Below are positions 34,676 through 42,125 of a DNA stretch of 46,609 nucleotides, one piece after another. Made by a program: the position numbers and the translations under genes. Each line of letters begins with the position of its first letter. The stretch's first letter is position 1. The stretch is taken from the NCBI GenBank assembly GCA_002707695.1, contig PANR01000012.1, positions 1 to 46,609 of the forward strand. Direction: 5' to 3'. Source of the DNA: Legionellaceae bacterium. Its GTDB lineage: Bacteria; Pseudomonadota; Gammaproteobacteria; UBA12402. The notes below the pieces were generated by a model, which saw only the letters and a program-made list of their open reading frames with translations, was not told where the DNA came from and ran no database searches.

Positions 34676-34739
34676 AGCGTCCAATCGTAATTGAAATAGC
34701 GTCCAATCGTAATTGAAACAGCGTCCAATCGTCCGTGAG
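34656..34739. repeat. 22-bp tandem repeat, about 3.8 units
   Basis: Unit CGTCCAATCGTAATTGAAAT plus AG: copies at 34656-34677, 34678-34699 and 34700-34721 (one base change in the third), then a partial, diverged copy from 34722. The array is flanked by AGCATC (34651-34656) and its reverse complement GATGCT (34739-34744). It sits between trkH and the ATPase gene. Confidence 0.95.
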
Positions 34740-34785
34740 ATGCTATATTATTGTTTGTAATCAATGAGTTACAGATTTTTATCAA

Positions 34786-36240
34786 TCACTTCCGCCAAAA
34801 AGCTCGGGAAAAGATGACCAGTAAGGTAAAGACCTCCAGTCGGCCGGCAATCATGCCAAAAATCATGACGGATTTGGCGAAAGTATTAAAGCTGTCGAAG
34901 TTGCCGGCATAGCGACCGAGGCCAACACCGAGGTTGGCGACAGAAGCAACGGTTGCGCCGAATGCACTTTCAAAATCAATATTGGTTGCCATGATAAGTA
35001 TCATAATAAAGAAAAACATGATGAAGTACGCGGCGATAAATCCCCAAATCGATTCAATGACATCATCTGAAAGAATGGTTTTGTCAATTTTAATTCGATA
35101 AATTGCGTTTGGATGAATCATTTTTTTGACTTCACGCCATGCTTGCTTTTGCAATAAAATTACGCGTAATAATTTTAATCCGCCAGTGGTTGAGCCGGCG
35201 CATGCGCCCACAATGGCGAGCAATACAAGCAACAAGGGCACAAAGCTCGGCCAGAGTGCGTAGTTACCGTTAGTAAATCCTGTTGTGGTGACAAACGAAA
35301 CGGTGTTGAATATCGCGCTCATGATATCGTTACCAACGGTGGGGTAGTAACCATAGCTAATTAACACGATGCTGGTGATGATTGACACGATAATTAAAAT
35401 ATAAAGATAGGTTCTAAATTCTATGCTTCGCCAATAATTCAGTGGTTTTCGCTGAACGATTGCCGAGTAGTGTAGAGAAAAGTTAATACCACCAAGCGCC
35501 ATAAAAATAATACAAATAATTTTAATAGCAGGTTGTGAGTAATAATAAAAGCTTGCGTCATGCACAGAAAAGCCGCCGGTGGAAACGGTGGTGAAGCTCT
35601 CACATAACGCATCAAAAACATTCATGCCGGCTATCCAATAGGCAATAAAGCAAATCAGGCACAGGCCCAAATATAACATCCACACCGCTTTGGCTGTTGA
35701 CATGATACGAGGCGTGAGCTTGTCATCTTTAAGTGGTCCAGGTGTTTCGGCGCGATAAAGTTGCATACCCCCCATGCCGAGCATGGGTAAAATAGCGACG
35801 GCCAGTACAACAATACCCATACCGCCAATAAACTGCAGTTGTTGTCGATAATATAAAATGGCGTGTGACATATGATCAAGTTCAGGCAGTACATTGGCGC
35901 CTGTTGTTGTAAAGCCAGCCACCGATTCAAAGAGTGCGTTGATAAAGGAAACGTGAGGGTGTGTGGCGATAACAAATGGAATGGCGGCAAAAAAACTGAG
36001 TACAACCCAAAACAAAATGACAACTAAAAACCCATCACGTGTTCGCAATTCAGTTTTGATGCGCATTGTGGGCAGCCAAAGTAACAATCCCACAGCAAGT
36101 GTGACAGCAAAGCCAATTAAATATGGAGAGATTTCGCTATCTTGGTAAATTAAACCCACAATGACAGGCGGTATCATGGTGAAACTAAACAGCGATAAAA
36201 ACGCGCCGAGTATTTTTAAAATGGCTATATTAAGTTTCAT
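34786..36240 (-). CDS. trkH: Trk potassium uptake protein, membrane subunit
   Basis: 484 aa, family length, with the four repeated membrane-pore-membrane units. Filter-type loops are visible: VAGFTTTGANVL, SFTTVSTGGFSVHD, TVSFVTTTGFTNGNY and VASVANLGVGLG. It forms the K+ translocating dimer in the inner membrane and needs TrkA. Start overlaps the trkA stop by 4 nt (ATGA), so the pair is one operon. Confidence 0.96.
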   Translation of the reverse strand: MKLNIAILKILGAFLSLFSFTMIPPVIVGLIYQDSEISPYLIGFAVTLAVGLLLWLPTMRIKTELRTRDGFLVVILFWVVLSFFAAIPFVIATHPHVSFINALFESVAGFTTTGANVLPELDHMSHAILYYRQQLQFIGGMGIVVLAVAILPMLGMGGMQLYRAETPGPLKDDKLTPRIMSTAKAVWMLYLGLCLICFIAYWIAGMNVFDALCESFTTVSTGGFSVHDASFYYYSQPAIKIICIIFMALGGINFSLHYSAIVQRKPLNYWRSIEFRTYLYILIIVSIITSIVLISYGYYPTVGNDIMSAIFNTVSFVTTTGFTNGNYALWPSFVPLLLVLLAIVGACAGSTTGGLKLLRVILLQKQAWREVKKMIHPNAIYRIKIDKTILSDDVIESIWGFIAAYFIMFFFIMILIMATNIDFESAFGATVASVANLGVGLGRYAGNFDSFNTFAKSVMIFGMIAGRLEVFTLLVIFSRAFWRK

Positions 36241-37622
36241 TTTCTCTTTTTGGTGTCAACACCATCCGCTTTAAATAATTTCTCAATGAGGTGGATATCA
36301 TTTTTATCCGTTAAGAACAAAATAACATGATCATCCGATTCAATGACTAAATCATCTTTTGCTATCATAACACCATCTTTTCTGACAATTGCACCGATCG
36401 TTGCGCTTTTCGGTAGCTTAAGCGTTTCAATAGATTTGCCGACGACTTGAGACGTTTTTTCATCGCCGTGCGCAACAATTTCGATAGCCTCGGTTGATCC
36501 ACGCCGCAGGGAGTAGACATTTACCATATCGCCTTGCCGAACGTAGCGCAAAATAGCGCTGATGGTTGTTTGTTGTGGCGAAATGGCAATATCAATTTCG
36601 TTGTTTTCTTCAATTAAATCGATGTAAGTCGTATGGCGAATAAGGCACATGGTGCGCCGTACACCAAGCTGTTTGGCTAAAATGCATGACATAATATTGC
36701 TTTCATCATCTGAGGACATGGCGCAAAAAACATCGGTATACTCAATGTTTTCATTGCTAAGTAATTGTCGATCAGCAGGGTCGCCATATAACACAGTTGT
36801 GTTGTTGAGTTTGTCGGCAAAGTGTTCCGCGCGTTTTTTATCATTAGTAATAAGTTTGATTTGAAACTTTTCTTCCAGCGCCTCTGCTAAGGTTTCACTG
36901 AGTCTATCATTTCCACTGATCATGATTTTTTCATAGGGACCATCTAATCGTCCTAGCTTGCTCAGGGCTTTATACGTATTTTCGCCTGCCATCAAAAAGA
37001 ACACTTCATCGCCCGCTTGAATTTGAGCGGACTCCTCAGGGGATACCGCATTTTCACCACGAAAAATCGCCACAACACGTAGTTCAATTTTAATCAGCTG
37101 GTAAATATCGCCAATTGTTTTGTTAATGAGCGGGCTATCGTCTGTCGGTTTAATCGCTAGAATGCGCGCCTTGCCTTTCGCAAAATCTAAGACTTGCAGT
37201 GCGCCTGGGTGCTCTAATAGACGTTGAATGCGTTTGGTCATCAGCTGTTCTGAGTTGATGAACACATCAACCGGCAGATCTTTATCATCAAATAAATGTG
37301 GATATGCCAAATATTCTTTGGCACGAACGCGGGCGATTTTAGTTGGGATTTTAAAAAGCGAGTATGCTGCTTGGCAGGCCACTAAGTTGACCTCATCGTT
37401 ACTCGTTGCGGCAATGATAAGGTCGGCGTCCTCGGCATTTGCTTCTTGCATGACATTGGGGTACGAGGCGAAACCCTGAATGGTGCGGATATCTAAGCGT
37501 TGTCTCAGGTCTTTCAGTTTGTCTCTATCGAGATCAACCACAGTAATGTCGTGATCTTCTTTGACGAGATTCTCAGCCAAAATGCCGCCAACTTGATCGC
37601 CGCCAAGTATGATGATTTTCAT
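36237..37622 (-). CDS. trkA: Trk potassium uptake regulatory subunit
   Basis: 461 aa. Two tandem RCK units: each has a Rossmann NAD-binding part (MKIIILGGDQVGGILAENL at residue 1; KIMISGNDRLSETLAEAL near 233) plus a TrkA-C domain. It gates TrkH in response to nucleotide. The start at 37622 gives the conserved Met-Lys-Ile-Ile; the ORF extends 9 codons further without family support. Confidence 0.96.
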   Translation of the reverse strand: MKIIILGGDQVGGILAENLVKEDHDITVVDLDRDKLKDLRQRLDIRTIQGFASYPNVMQEANAEDADLIIAATSNDEVNLVACQAAYSLFKIPTKIARVRAKEYLAYPHLFDDKDLPVDVFINSEQLMTKRIQRLLEHPGALQVLDFAKGKARILAIKPTDDSPLINKTIGDIYQLIKIELRVVAIFRGENAVSPEESAQIQAGDEVFFLMAGENTYKALSKLGRLDGPYEKIMISGNDRLSETLAEALEEKFQIKLITNDKKRAEHFADKLNNTTVLYGDPADRQLLSNENIEYTDVFCAMSSDDESNIMSCILAKQLGVRRTMCLIRHTTYIDLIEENNEIDIAISPQQTTISAILRYVRQGDMVNVYSLRRGSTEAIEIVAHGDEKTSQVVGKSIETLKLPKSATIGAIVRKDGVMIAKDDLVIESDDHVILFLTDKNDIHLIEKLFKADGVDTKKRK

Positions 37623-37713
37623 GTTGCGCCCGCTTTCCTTGTTAAACACCCAGCATGATTAAAGAGTAACAGTTTTTAGCCAGGGCGCCAATTATTATTA
37701 TGAAAGTTGCTTG

Positions 37714-38487
37714 TTAGAAGGCGTAAACAATGGCCACGTTGGTGGTGGTGTCGGTGTTGGCGCGGCCGCTATTGTTTGGGACATGCGTGTTATGTGTGAT
37801 GAGATAAGCAACTTGTAACGCAAAATGCCCAATAAGTGCCGCGGTGATGGCGGTGTTTGAGCGATAAAAGGCATTATCTTTATTGAGCACAGTGCCGAGT
37901 GACTGTTCAAACTTCACATGTTTGTTGATATGCCATTTGAAATCCATATCACCATTGGCTGTGAATCGATGCTGCACGGATCGTTTGCCGGTTTTTTCAT
38001 CTTTAGCAGACCGCGTAAACTGATAACCGGGGCCAACTTGAAACTGAAGCAAGATGTCATGAGTTTTAATGATTCGCCAGCCATAGCCGAGATTAGCATT
38101 GGCAACATCAACGTAAGGTGCAAACTGGTCGTTTGTATAATCTGTATTAAAATAAGTATAGCGTTTTTTATTAATTAACCAGCGCGTGGTAAATGAAAGT
38201 GCTGACCGTTTAACCGTGGTGATCTTGTCGCTGATCGTGCGCTCTGTACTTGCGGTGAAATGATTTTCCCAGCGCTCGCGTTTATAGGCTAATCGCAGTT
38301 TGGCTAGGTAGTTGTTAGATGTGGTATTGCCCGTCGTTGCGTTATAGCCGGCCAATACAGATCCGCGCCAGTGCCTATGTTTGTCTTGTTTGCCAGCGAG
38401 CTCTTTTAACAGATCAGCAGGATCTGCCATGAGCAAGCCTGGCAGGAGTAGTAAAAGTAAAAAAATGTTACTGCATAGTTTCTTCAT
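37714..38487 (-). CDS. DUF481-family outer-membrane beta-barrel protein
   Basis: 257 aa from ATG 38487. Signal peptide MKKLCSNIFLLLLLLPGLLMA with cleavage after LMA. Mature protein has alternating beta strands (WRGSVLAGYNATTGNTTSNNYLAKLRLAYKRERW, SALSFTTRWLINKKRYTYFNTDY) and ends in aromatic Phe (IVYAF), the signature of an outer-membrane barrel. This is the DUF481 (YdiY-like) family, function unknown. Its start overlaps the lptM end by 20 nt. Confidence 0.85.
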   Translation of the reverse strand: MKKLCSNIFLLLLLLPGLLMADPADLLKELAGKQDKHRHWRGSVLAGYNATTGNTTSNNYLAKLRLAYKRERWENHFTASTERTISDKITTVKRSALSFTTRWLINKKRYTYFNTDYTNDQFAPYVDVANANLGYGWRIIKTHDILLQFQVGPGYQFTRSAKDEKTGKRSVQHRFTANGDMDFKWHINKHVKFEQSLGTVLNKDNAFYRSNTAITAALIGHFALQVAYLITHNTHVPNNSGRANTDTTTNVAIVYAF

Positions 38488-38698
38488 GTTGAGTAGATTG
38501 CCGACCTTGCGTCGACGGTGTCTCTTTTTTATTTTTAGATTCAACTTCAGATTTGGCTGGATGCAGTGGTGAGTATTCTGCAGGTCCGTAAGGTGTTTGA
38601 GTGCCAGGATGGTAAAGCGGCCCTTCTTGTCCACATGCGACCAAGAGAGCACACACGCCCGCGATCAGCAAAATCTTGTAAATTTGTTTAGCGTACAT
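38468..38698 (-). CDS. lptM: LPS translocon maturation lipoprotein
   Basis: 76 aa. A signal sequence with lipobox LVAC (Cys22) is followed by GQEGPLYHPG, the LptM/YifL core (C-G-x-x-G-P-L-Y-x-P). In E. coli this small outer-membrane lipoprotein helps LptD form its disulfides in the LptDE translocon, which fits the oxidoreductase elsewhere in the window only loosely. The polar Lys/Glu/Gln tail is longer than in E. coli. Confidence 0.88.
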   Translation of the reverse strand: MYAKQIYKILLIAGVCALLVACGQEGPLYHPGTQTPYGPAEYSPLHPAKSEVESKNKKETPSTQGRQSTQHEETMQ

Positions 38699-38752
38699 CC
38701 GGCCATCATCCTAACGAGATGTGCGTCACTATGCAAGTAAATCAAAAAAGTC

Positions 38753-40789
38753 TTAAATGCTAACAGGTAGCGTCATCATGTAAAAACCAAGTTTGTAGAG
38801 TTTTTGCTGGAGCAGCAAAATAGTTTTATTTGATAATAACTTGAGTAGGCTGTCACTATCTGGGAATACGAGTTGACTACCAAAAAATACGACGTGAGGG
38901 TATTCTTTTTTAATATCAACAGCCACTTCCGTCATGATTTCGATGGGGTCAACGCCCATGACTGAACGCGTTGCGACAGGTAGTTTATGAGACAGACAGT
39001 ACTGTTCCATATATTCTAAATCGAGATTGATTCGGTGCTCAAGTTTGTGGAATTTGTTTTCCCCCGCAATGGAAAATGAATCAATGTTGCCAACACCGAC
39101 AAAAATGAAGTTTTTATAATGGTGTTGGAATAAGCGAATAATCGCAAGCAACGTATGCATAGCAGGCGCTCTGTGATCAAGAAAAATAACCGCTGTTAGT
39201 TTATCTTTATCGATATTAATGGGCGAGAGTGGCAGTTTAGATTTTAGTGGTTTGCAAAGCTGCTTATCAAGCTTGTTTAAATGTCTATCAATTTTTTTAT
39301 GGCTCTTTTTGATGGAGTGGCAGAAATAAATAATCAACCCAAAAATTAAAATGGAATACCACGCCACATGTAAAAAATTAGTGAAGATAGAAATAATAAA
39401 AATCATGCCGCAAATGAAGGTGCCGACGCTAACTAATAACAGTTTTAATTGATTGCTCAGTAAATATTTGTGTCGCCAATAATATTTTGTTAACCCTGCA
39501 AGCGCAGTGGTAAACGCTAAAAATACACTAATGCTATATAGTACGACTAAAATTTTAATGTGGCCGTCGGTTAAAAATAGCAGCACGATGCTGCCGAGCC
39601 CAAAAAGCAATACACCGTTTTGTTTGACCAAGCGAGTGGATAAGTTAGCAAATTGAAGTGGTAGCCATTTGTCTTGTGCCATGTTGGCAAGCACAGCAGG
39701 CCCGCCCAAAAAGCCTGTATTTGCAGCCACAAACAACAAGCCTGCTTCAAATAGTAATGTGATAATTAAAATGCTGTGGCCTATAAATCCATGGCCTAAA
39801 ATGTTGGCGAAGACAATGGCATTGAGTGTTTTTCCGTGAACAGGGCTCGCATTCCACAATAGATATAATAAAATAATACCGCCGGCCATAAAACTTAACG
39901 ATACCGCCATCAAAAACATGGTCCACTTTCCAGTTTGAACACGAGGTTTCGAAAGAATTGATACATTGTTAGAGACTGCTTCAAGTCCGGTATAAGTACC
40001 GCCACCTTGTGCGTAAGCATGTAAAAAGATGGCTAATGCTAAGATAATGCCGTAGTGATGGAAAATGTTAATTGATTCACGATGTGTGGTGCTGGCAACT
40101 TGTGCAAAATCACTGTGGTGTGCTGCAATGCCATAAAGAATTAAACCGACGTGGATAGCAACAAAGCCGATAAAAATAGGCAGTAATAATTTAATCGATT
40201 CTTTTGCGCCACGCATGTTGATAAAGGTAAAGAGTAAAATCATGATGGTTTCAACAGGCAGTCGAAAACCTAAAAAATGTGCTGGCAGCAGGCTGAAGAG
40301 CGCGTTTGTGCCGCTGACAATTGAAATAACAATAGTGAGTAAGTAATCGAGTATTAGCGCAACACCGGCGATCAAGCCCAGGTTATTTCCGAGCAAACGC
40401 GTTGCCACTTTGTAGCCACCGCCACCTTCTGGAAATAAACTAATGACGCAGTTGTAAGAAAAGGCGATGATAAAAACAGTGATAGCCGTTAACAACGCTA
40501 GCCAGAGTGATAATGCGCCATATTGCCCGAGTGCGGTAAATGCCTGCTCAGGTCCGTAGCAAGCAGATGATAAACCATCTGCGCCCAAGCCGACCCAAGC
40601 CAGCAGCACGGTCAAACCGATAGTTCGACGCGCTTGTGGAGAGAGTGGATCTTTGGGCTGTCCTAGCAACCAAGTTTTGACTTTCTTCAAGATGGTTTCT
40701 CTTTTTACTGCTTGATGCGTTTTATTTTCCCTGGTTTTTTGGGTCAATGCAAGGTGTTGCGTTCTGGTGCGCATTTCTGCTTTCATCAT
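38753..40789 (-). CDS. APC-superfamily permease, KimA-like potassium transporter
   Basis: 678 aa. About 12 membrane segments cover residues 55-500 (GLGADGLSSACYGPEQAF, FPEGGGGYKVATRLLGNNLGL, HAYAQGGGTYTGLEAVSNNV), followed by a ~150-aa cytoplasmic domain with a universal-stress-like fold (KLTAVIFLDHRAPAMHTLLAIIRLF, FIFVGVGNID). This matches KimA-type high-affinity K+:H+ symporters. The start is uncertain: ATGs at 40795, 40789, 40786 and 40774 are in frame, and the first lies inside a palindromic repeat. GAGGA from the repeat is best placed for 40789. Confidence 0.85.
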   Translation of the reverse strand: MMKAEMRTRTQHLALTQKTRENKTHQAVKRETILKKVKTWLLGQPKDPLSPQARRTIGLTVLLAWVGLGADGLSSACYGPEQAFTALGQYGALSLWLALLTAITVFIIAFSYNCVISLFPEGGGGYKVATRLLGNNLGLIAGVALILDYLLTIVISIVSGTNALFSLLPAHFLGFRLPVETIMILLFTFINMRGAKESIKLLLPIFIGFVAIHVGLILYGIAAHHSDFAQVASTTHRESINIFHHYGIILALAIFLHAYAQGGGTYTGLEAVSNNVSILSKPRVQTGKWTMFLMAVSLSFMAGGIILLYLLWNASPVHGKTLNAIVFANILGHGFIGHSILIITLLFEAGLLFVAANTGFLGGPAVLANMAQDKWLPLQFANLSTRLVKQNGVLLFGLGSIVLLFLTDGHIKILVVLYSISVFLAFTTALAGLTKYYWRHKYLLSNQLKLLLVSVGTFICGMIFIISIFTNFLHVAWYSILIFGLIIYFCHSIKKSHKKIDRHLNKLDKQLCKPLKSKLPLSPINIDKDKLTAVIFLDHRAPAMHTLLAIIRLFQHHYKNFIFVGVGNIDSFSIAGENKFHKLEHRINLDLEYMEQYCLSHKLPVATRSVMGVDPIEIMTEVAVDIKKEYPHVVFFGSQLVFPDSDSLLKLLSNKTILLLQQKLYKLGFYMMTLPVSI

Positions 40790-40820
40790 TGTCATCCTCG
40801 CGAAGGCGGGGATCCGGGAG
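40790..40820. repeat. Dispersed palindromic repeat unit at APC gene start
   Basis: TGTCATCCTCGCGAAGG then CGGGGATCCGGGAG; same family as the units near 6.2 kb. On the minus strand it supplies GAGGATGACA directly before the permease start codons. Confidence 0.75.
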
Positions 40821-40834
40821 TGTATATTTTATAG

Positions 40835-40865
40835 CTGGACCCCCGATCGAGCCGGGGGTGACAGC
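40835..40865. repeat. Dispersed palindromic repeat unit, inverted
   Basis: CTGGACCCCCGATCGAG then CCGGGGGTGACAGC; opposite orientation to the unit 15 nt before. A further partial copy (TCGGGGGGTGACAGCG) follows at about 40871-40886. The group can fold into a strong stem. Confidence 0.7.
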
Positions 40866-40945
40866 ATTGCGTCGGGGGGTGACAGCGACGATATACCGTA
40901 GTATGGTAGCCCAGTCCAATCTAGACGTGATGAGTGAGCGTTAAC

Positions 40946-41269
40946 ATGAACGAAGCAGAATTCAGAAAGATTTTTGATCAGACATTGCTGGATTTGGAGC
41001 AAACAATCGAAGCGGCAGATTTAGCCGTCGATTGTGAGCCTGAAGCGGGCACATTACAACTTTGTTTTCAAGATGGCATCAAATGGGTTATTACGCCACA
41101 ACCTCCGCTCAAACAATTATGGTTTGCCACACACGAGCAGGGTTACCACTTCGATCATCAAGACGGCCGATGGGTTGATAATCGTTCGGGTGAAACGTTC
41201 GCACATTTGTTAAATACCGTGTTATCCGCTCAACTGCATAAAAAAGTTGAGCTGAATTTTTTACATTGA
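40946..41269 (+). CDS. cyaY: Frataxin-like iron-sulfur assembly protein
   Basis: 107 aa, same length as E. coli CyaY. Acidic first helix (EAEFRKIFDQTLLDLEQTIE) for iron binding, beta strands with CFQDGIKWVITPQPPLKQLWFATHEQGYHF, and a final helix GETFAHLLNTVLSAQL. It modulates iron delivery to IscS/IscU. ATG 40946 gives the family N-terminus; GTG 40934 would add four residues. Followed closely by the carboxylesterase gene (11 nt). Confidence 0.95.
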   Translation: MNEAEFRKIFDQTLLDLEQTIEAADLAVDCEPEAGTLQLCFQDGIKWVITPQPPLKQLWFATHEQGYHFDHQDGRWVDNRSGETFAHLLNTVLSAQLHKKVELNFLH

Positions 41270-41280
41270 GAGTTTGTTTA

Positions 41281-41958
41281 ATGAATACCTTGTTGTCATC
41301 AGAAACTATTGTACCCAATACTCAAGTCAAATCAGTTGTTATTTGGCTGCATGGTTTGGGTGCAAGTGGTCATGATTTTGTGCCTATTATCCCGCAATTA
41401 AAATTGCCAGATGAAATGGGTGTTAAGTTTGTTTTTCCGCATGTTCCCGAGCGGCCAGTCACGTTGAATATGGGTATGAACATGCCGGCGTGGTATGACA
41501 TTTTTGGTTTGCACCGCGATGCGCAGCAAGATAAAGCAGGCGTACTTCAGGCCGTGAGTTTGGTGAATCAACTCATCGAACACGAGCATCAATCAACAGG
41601 CGTGCCGTATGAAAAAATTATCTTAGCGGGTTTTTCACAAGGCGGCGCGGTGGCGTTGGCAACCGCATTAACCCATCCAAAACGTTTGGGGGGTGTTTTG
41701 GCGCTTTCGACGTATTTGCCCATTGCCGAAGATTTGCTGGCCAATGCCAGCGATGCAAATCGGCAGTTACCTATCATGATGGTGCATGGCACGCACGATA
41801 TGGTCCTTAACTTGGAAATTGCTGAATTATCGCTGCAATACTTGGCGCACCATCATTATCCTGTTGAGTGGAAAACCTACCCTATGGCGCATGAGGTCTG
41901 CATGCAGGAAGTCATTGATATTTCAGGTTGGTTGAAGAAAATATTGGCGGCAGCATAA
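41281..41958 (+). CDS. Carboxylesterase / lysophospholipase-like alpha/beta hydrolase
   Basis: 225 aa, family length (Pseudomonas carboxylesterase II / acyl-protein thioesterase group). WLHGLGASGHDF gives the oxyanion region, GFSQGG the nucleophile Ser119, HGTHDMVLN the Asp and PMAHEVCMQE the His. Cytoplasmic, no signal peptide. Short-chain esters or lysophospholipids are the family substrates. It lies in one unit with cyaY. Confidence 0.93.
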   Translation: MNTLLSSETIVPNTQVKSVVIWLHGLGASGHDFVPIIPQLKLPDEMGVKFVFPHVPERPVTLNMGMNMPAWYDIFGLHRDAQQDKAGVLQAVSLVNQLIEHEHQSTGVPYEKIILAGFSQGGAVALATALTHPKRLGGVLALSTYLPIAEDLLANASDANRQLPIMMVHGTHDMVLNLEIAELSLQYLAHHHYPVEWKTYPMAHEVCMQEVIDISGWLKKILAAA

Positions 41959-41981
41959 TGTGCTGGCGTACCAGTACATTA
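41956..41981 (+). terminator. Hairpin over the carboxylesterase stop, possible terminator
   Basis: TAATGTGCTGG, loop CGTA, CCAGTACATTA: an 11-bp stem with one G-U pair that begins at the stop codon. No T-run follows, so termination efficiency is doubtful. Confidence 0.4.
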
Positions 41982-42008
41982 CATCTCCTTGTTCATATTT
42001 AGCATTGT

Positions 42009-42028
42009 CTTAAGGTTTCCTTAAGCTT
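42009..42028 (+). promoter_or_regulatory. PmrA-type box (tandem CTTAA half-sites)
   Basis: CTTAAGGTT-TC-CTTAAGCTT. The two CTTAA half-sites start exactly 11 bp apart, matching the published Legionella/Coxiella PmrA layout cTTAATatT-N2-cTTAATatT with changes only in the variable positions. It lies 98 nt before the ATG of the large protein at 42126. The first half-site and CCTTAAG also form a small palindrome, so a chance hairpin is the alternative. Confidence 0.55.
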
Positions 42029-42125
42029 TTGGGTGTATTTTGGCCGTTCAATAATAAAGGTAAATTGGCCTAGCCTAGAATACCAGGCAAGTCCGACAAA
42101 AATAATAAAAATAACGGAGCATAAT

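Noticed and set aside
34656-34739. CRISPR array
   Set aside because: Units are contiguous with no spacers and no cas genes are present.
34573-34785. 70-aa ORF across the tandem repeat
   Set aside because: Encoded mostly by the 22-bp repeat; no family or start signal.
42033-42125. 31-codon upstream extension of the large protein gene
   Set aside because: No ribosome site. It would put the start 5 nt after the PmrA-like box, where the -10 region should be; ATG 42126 has GGAG.
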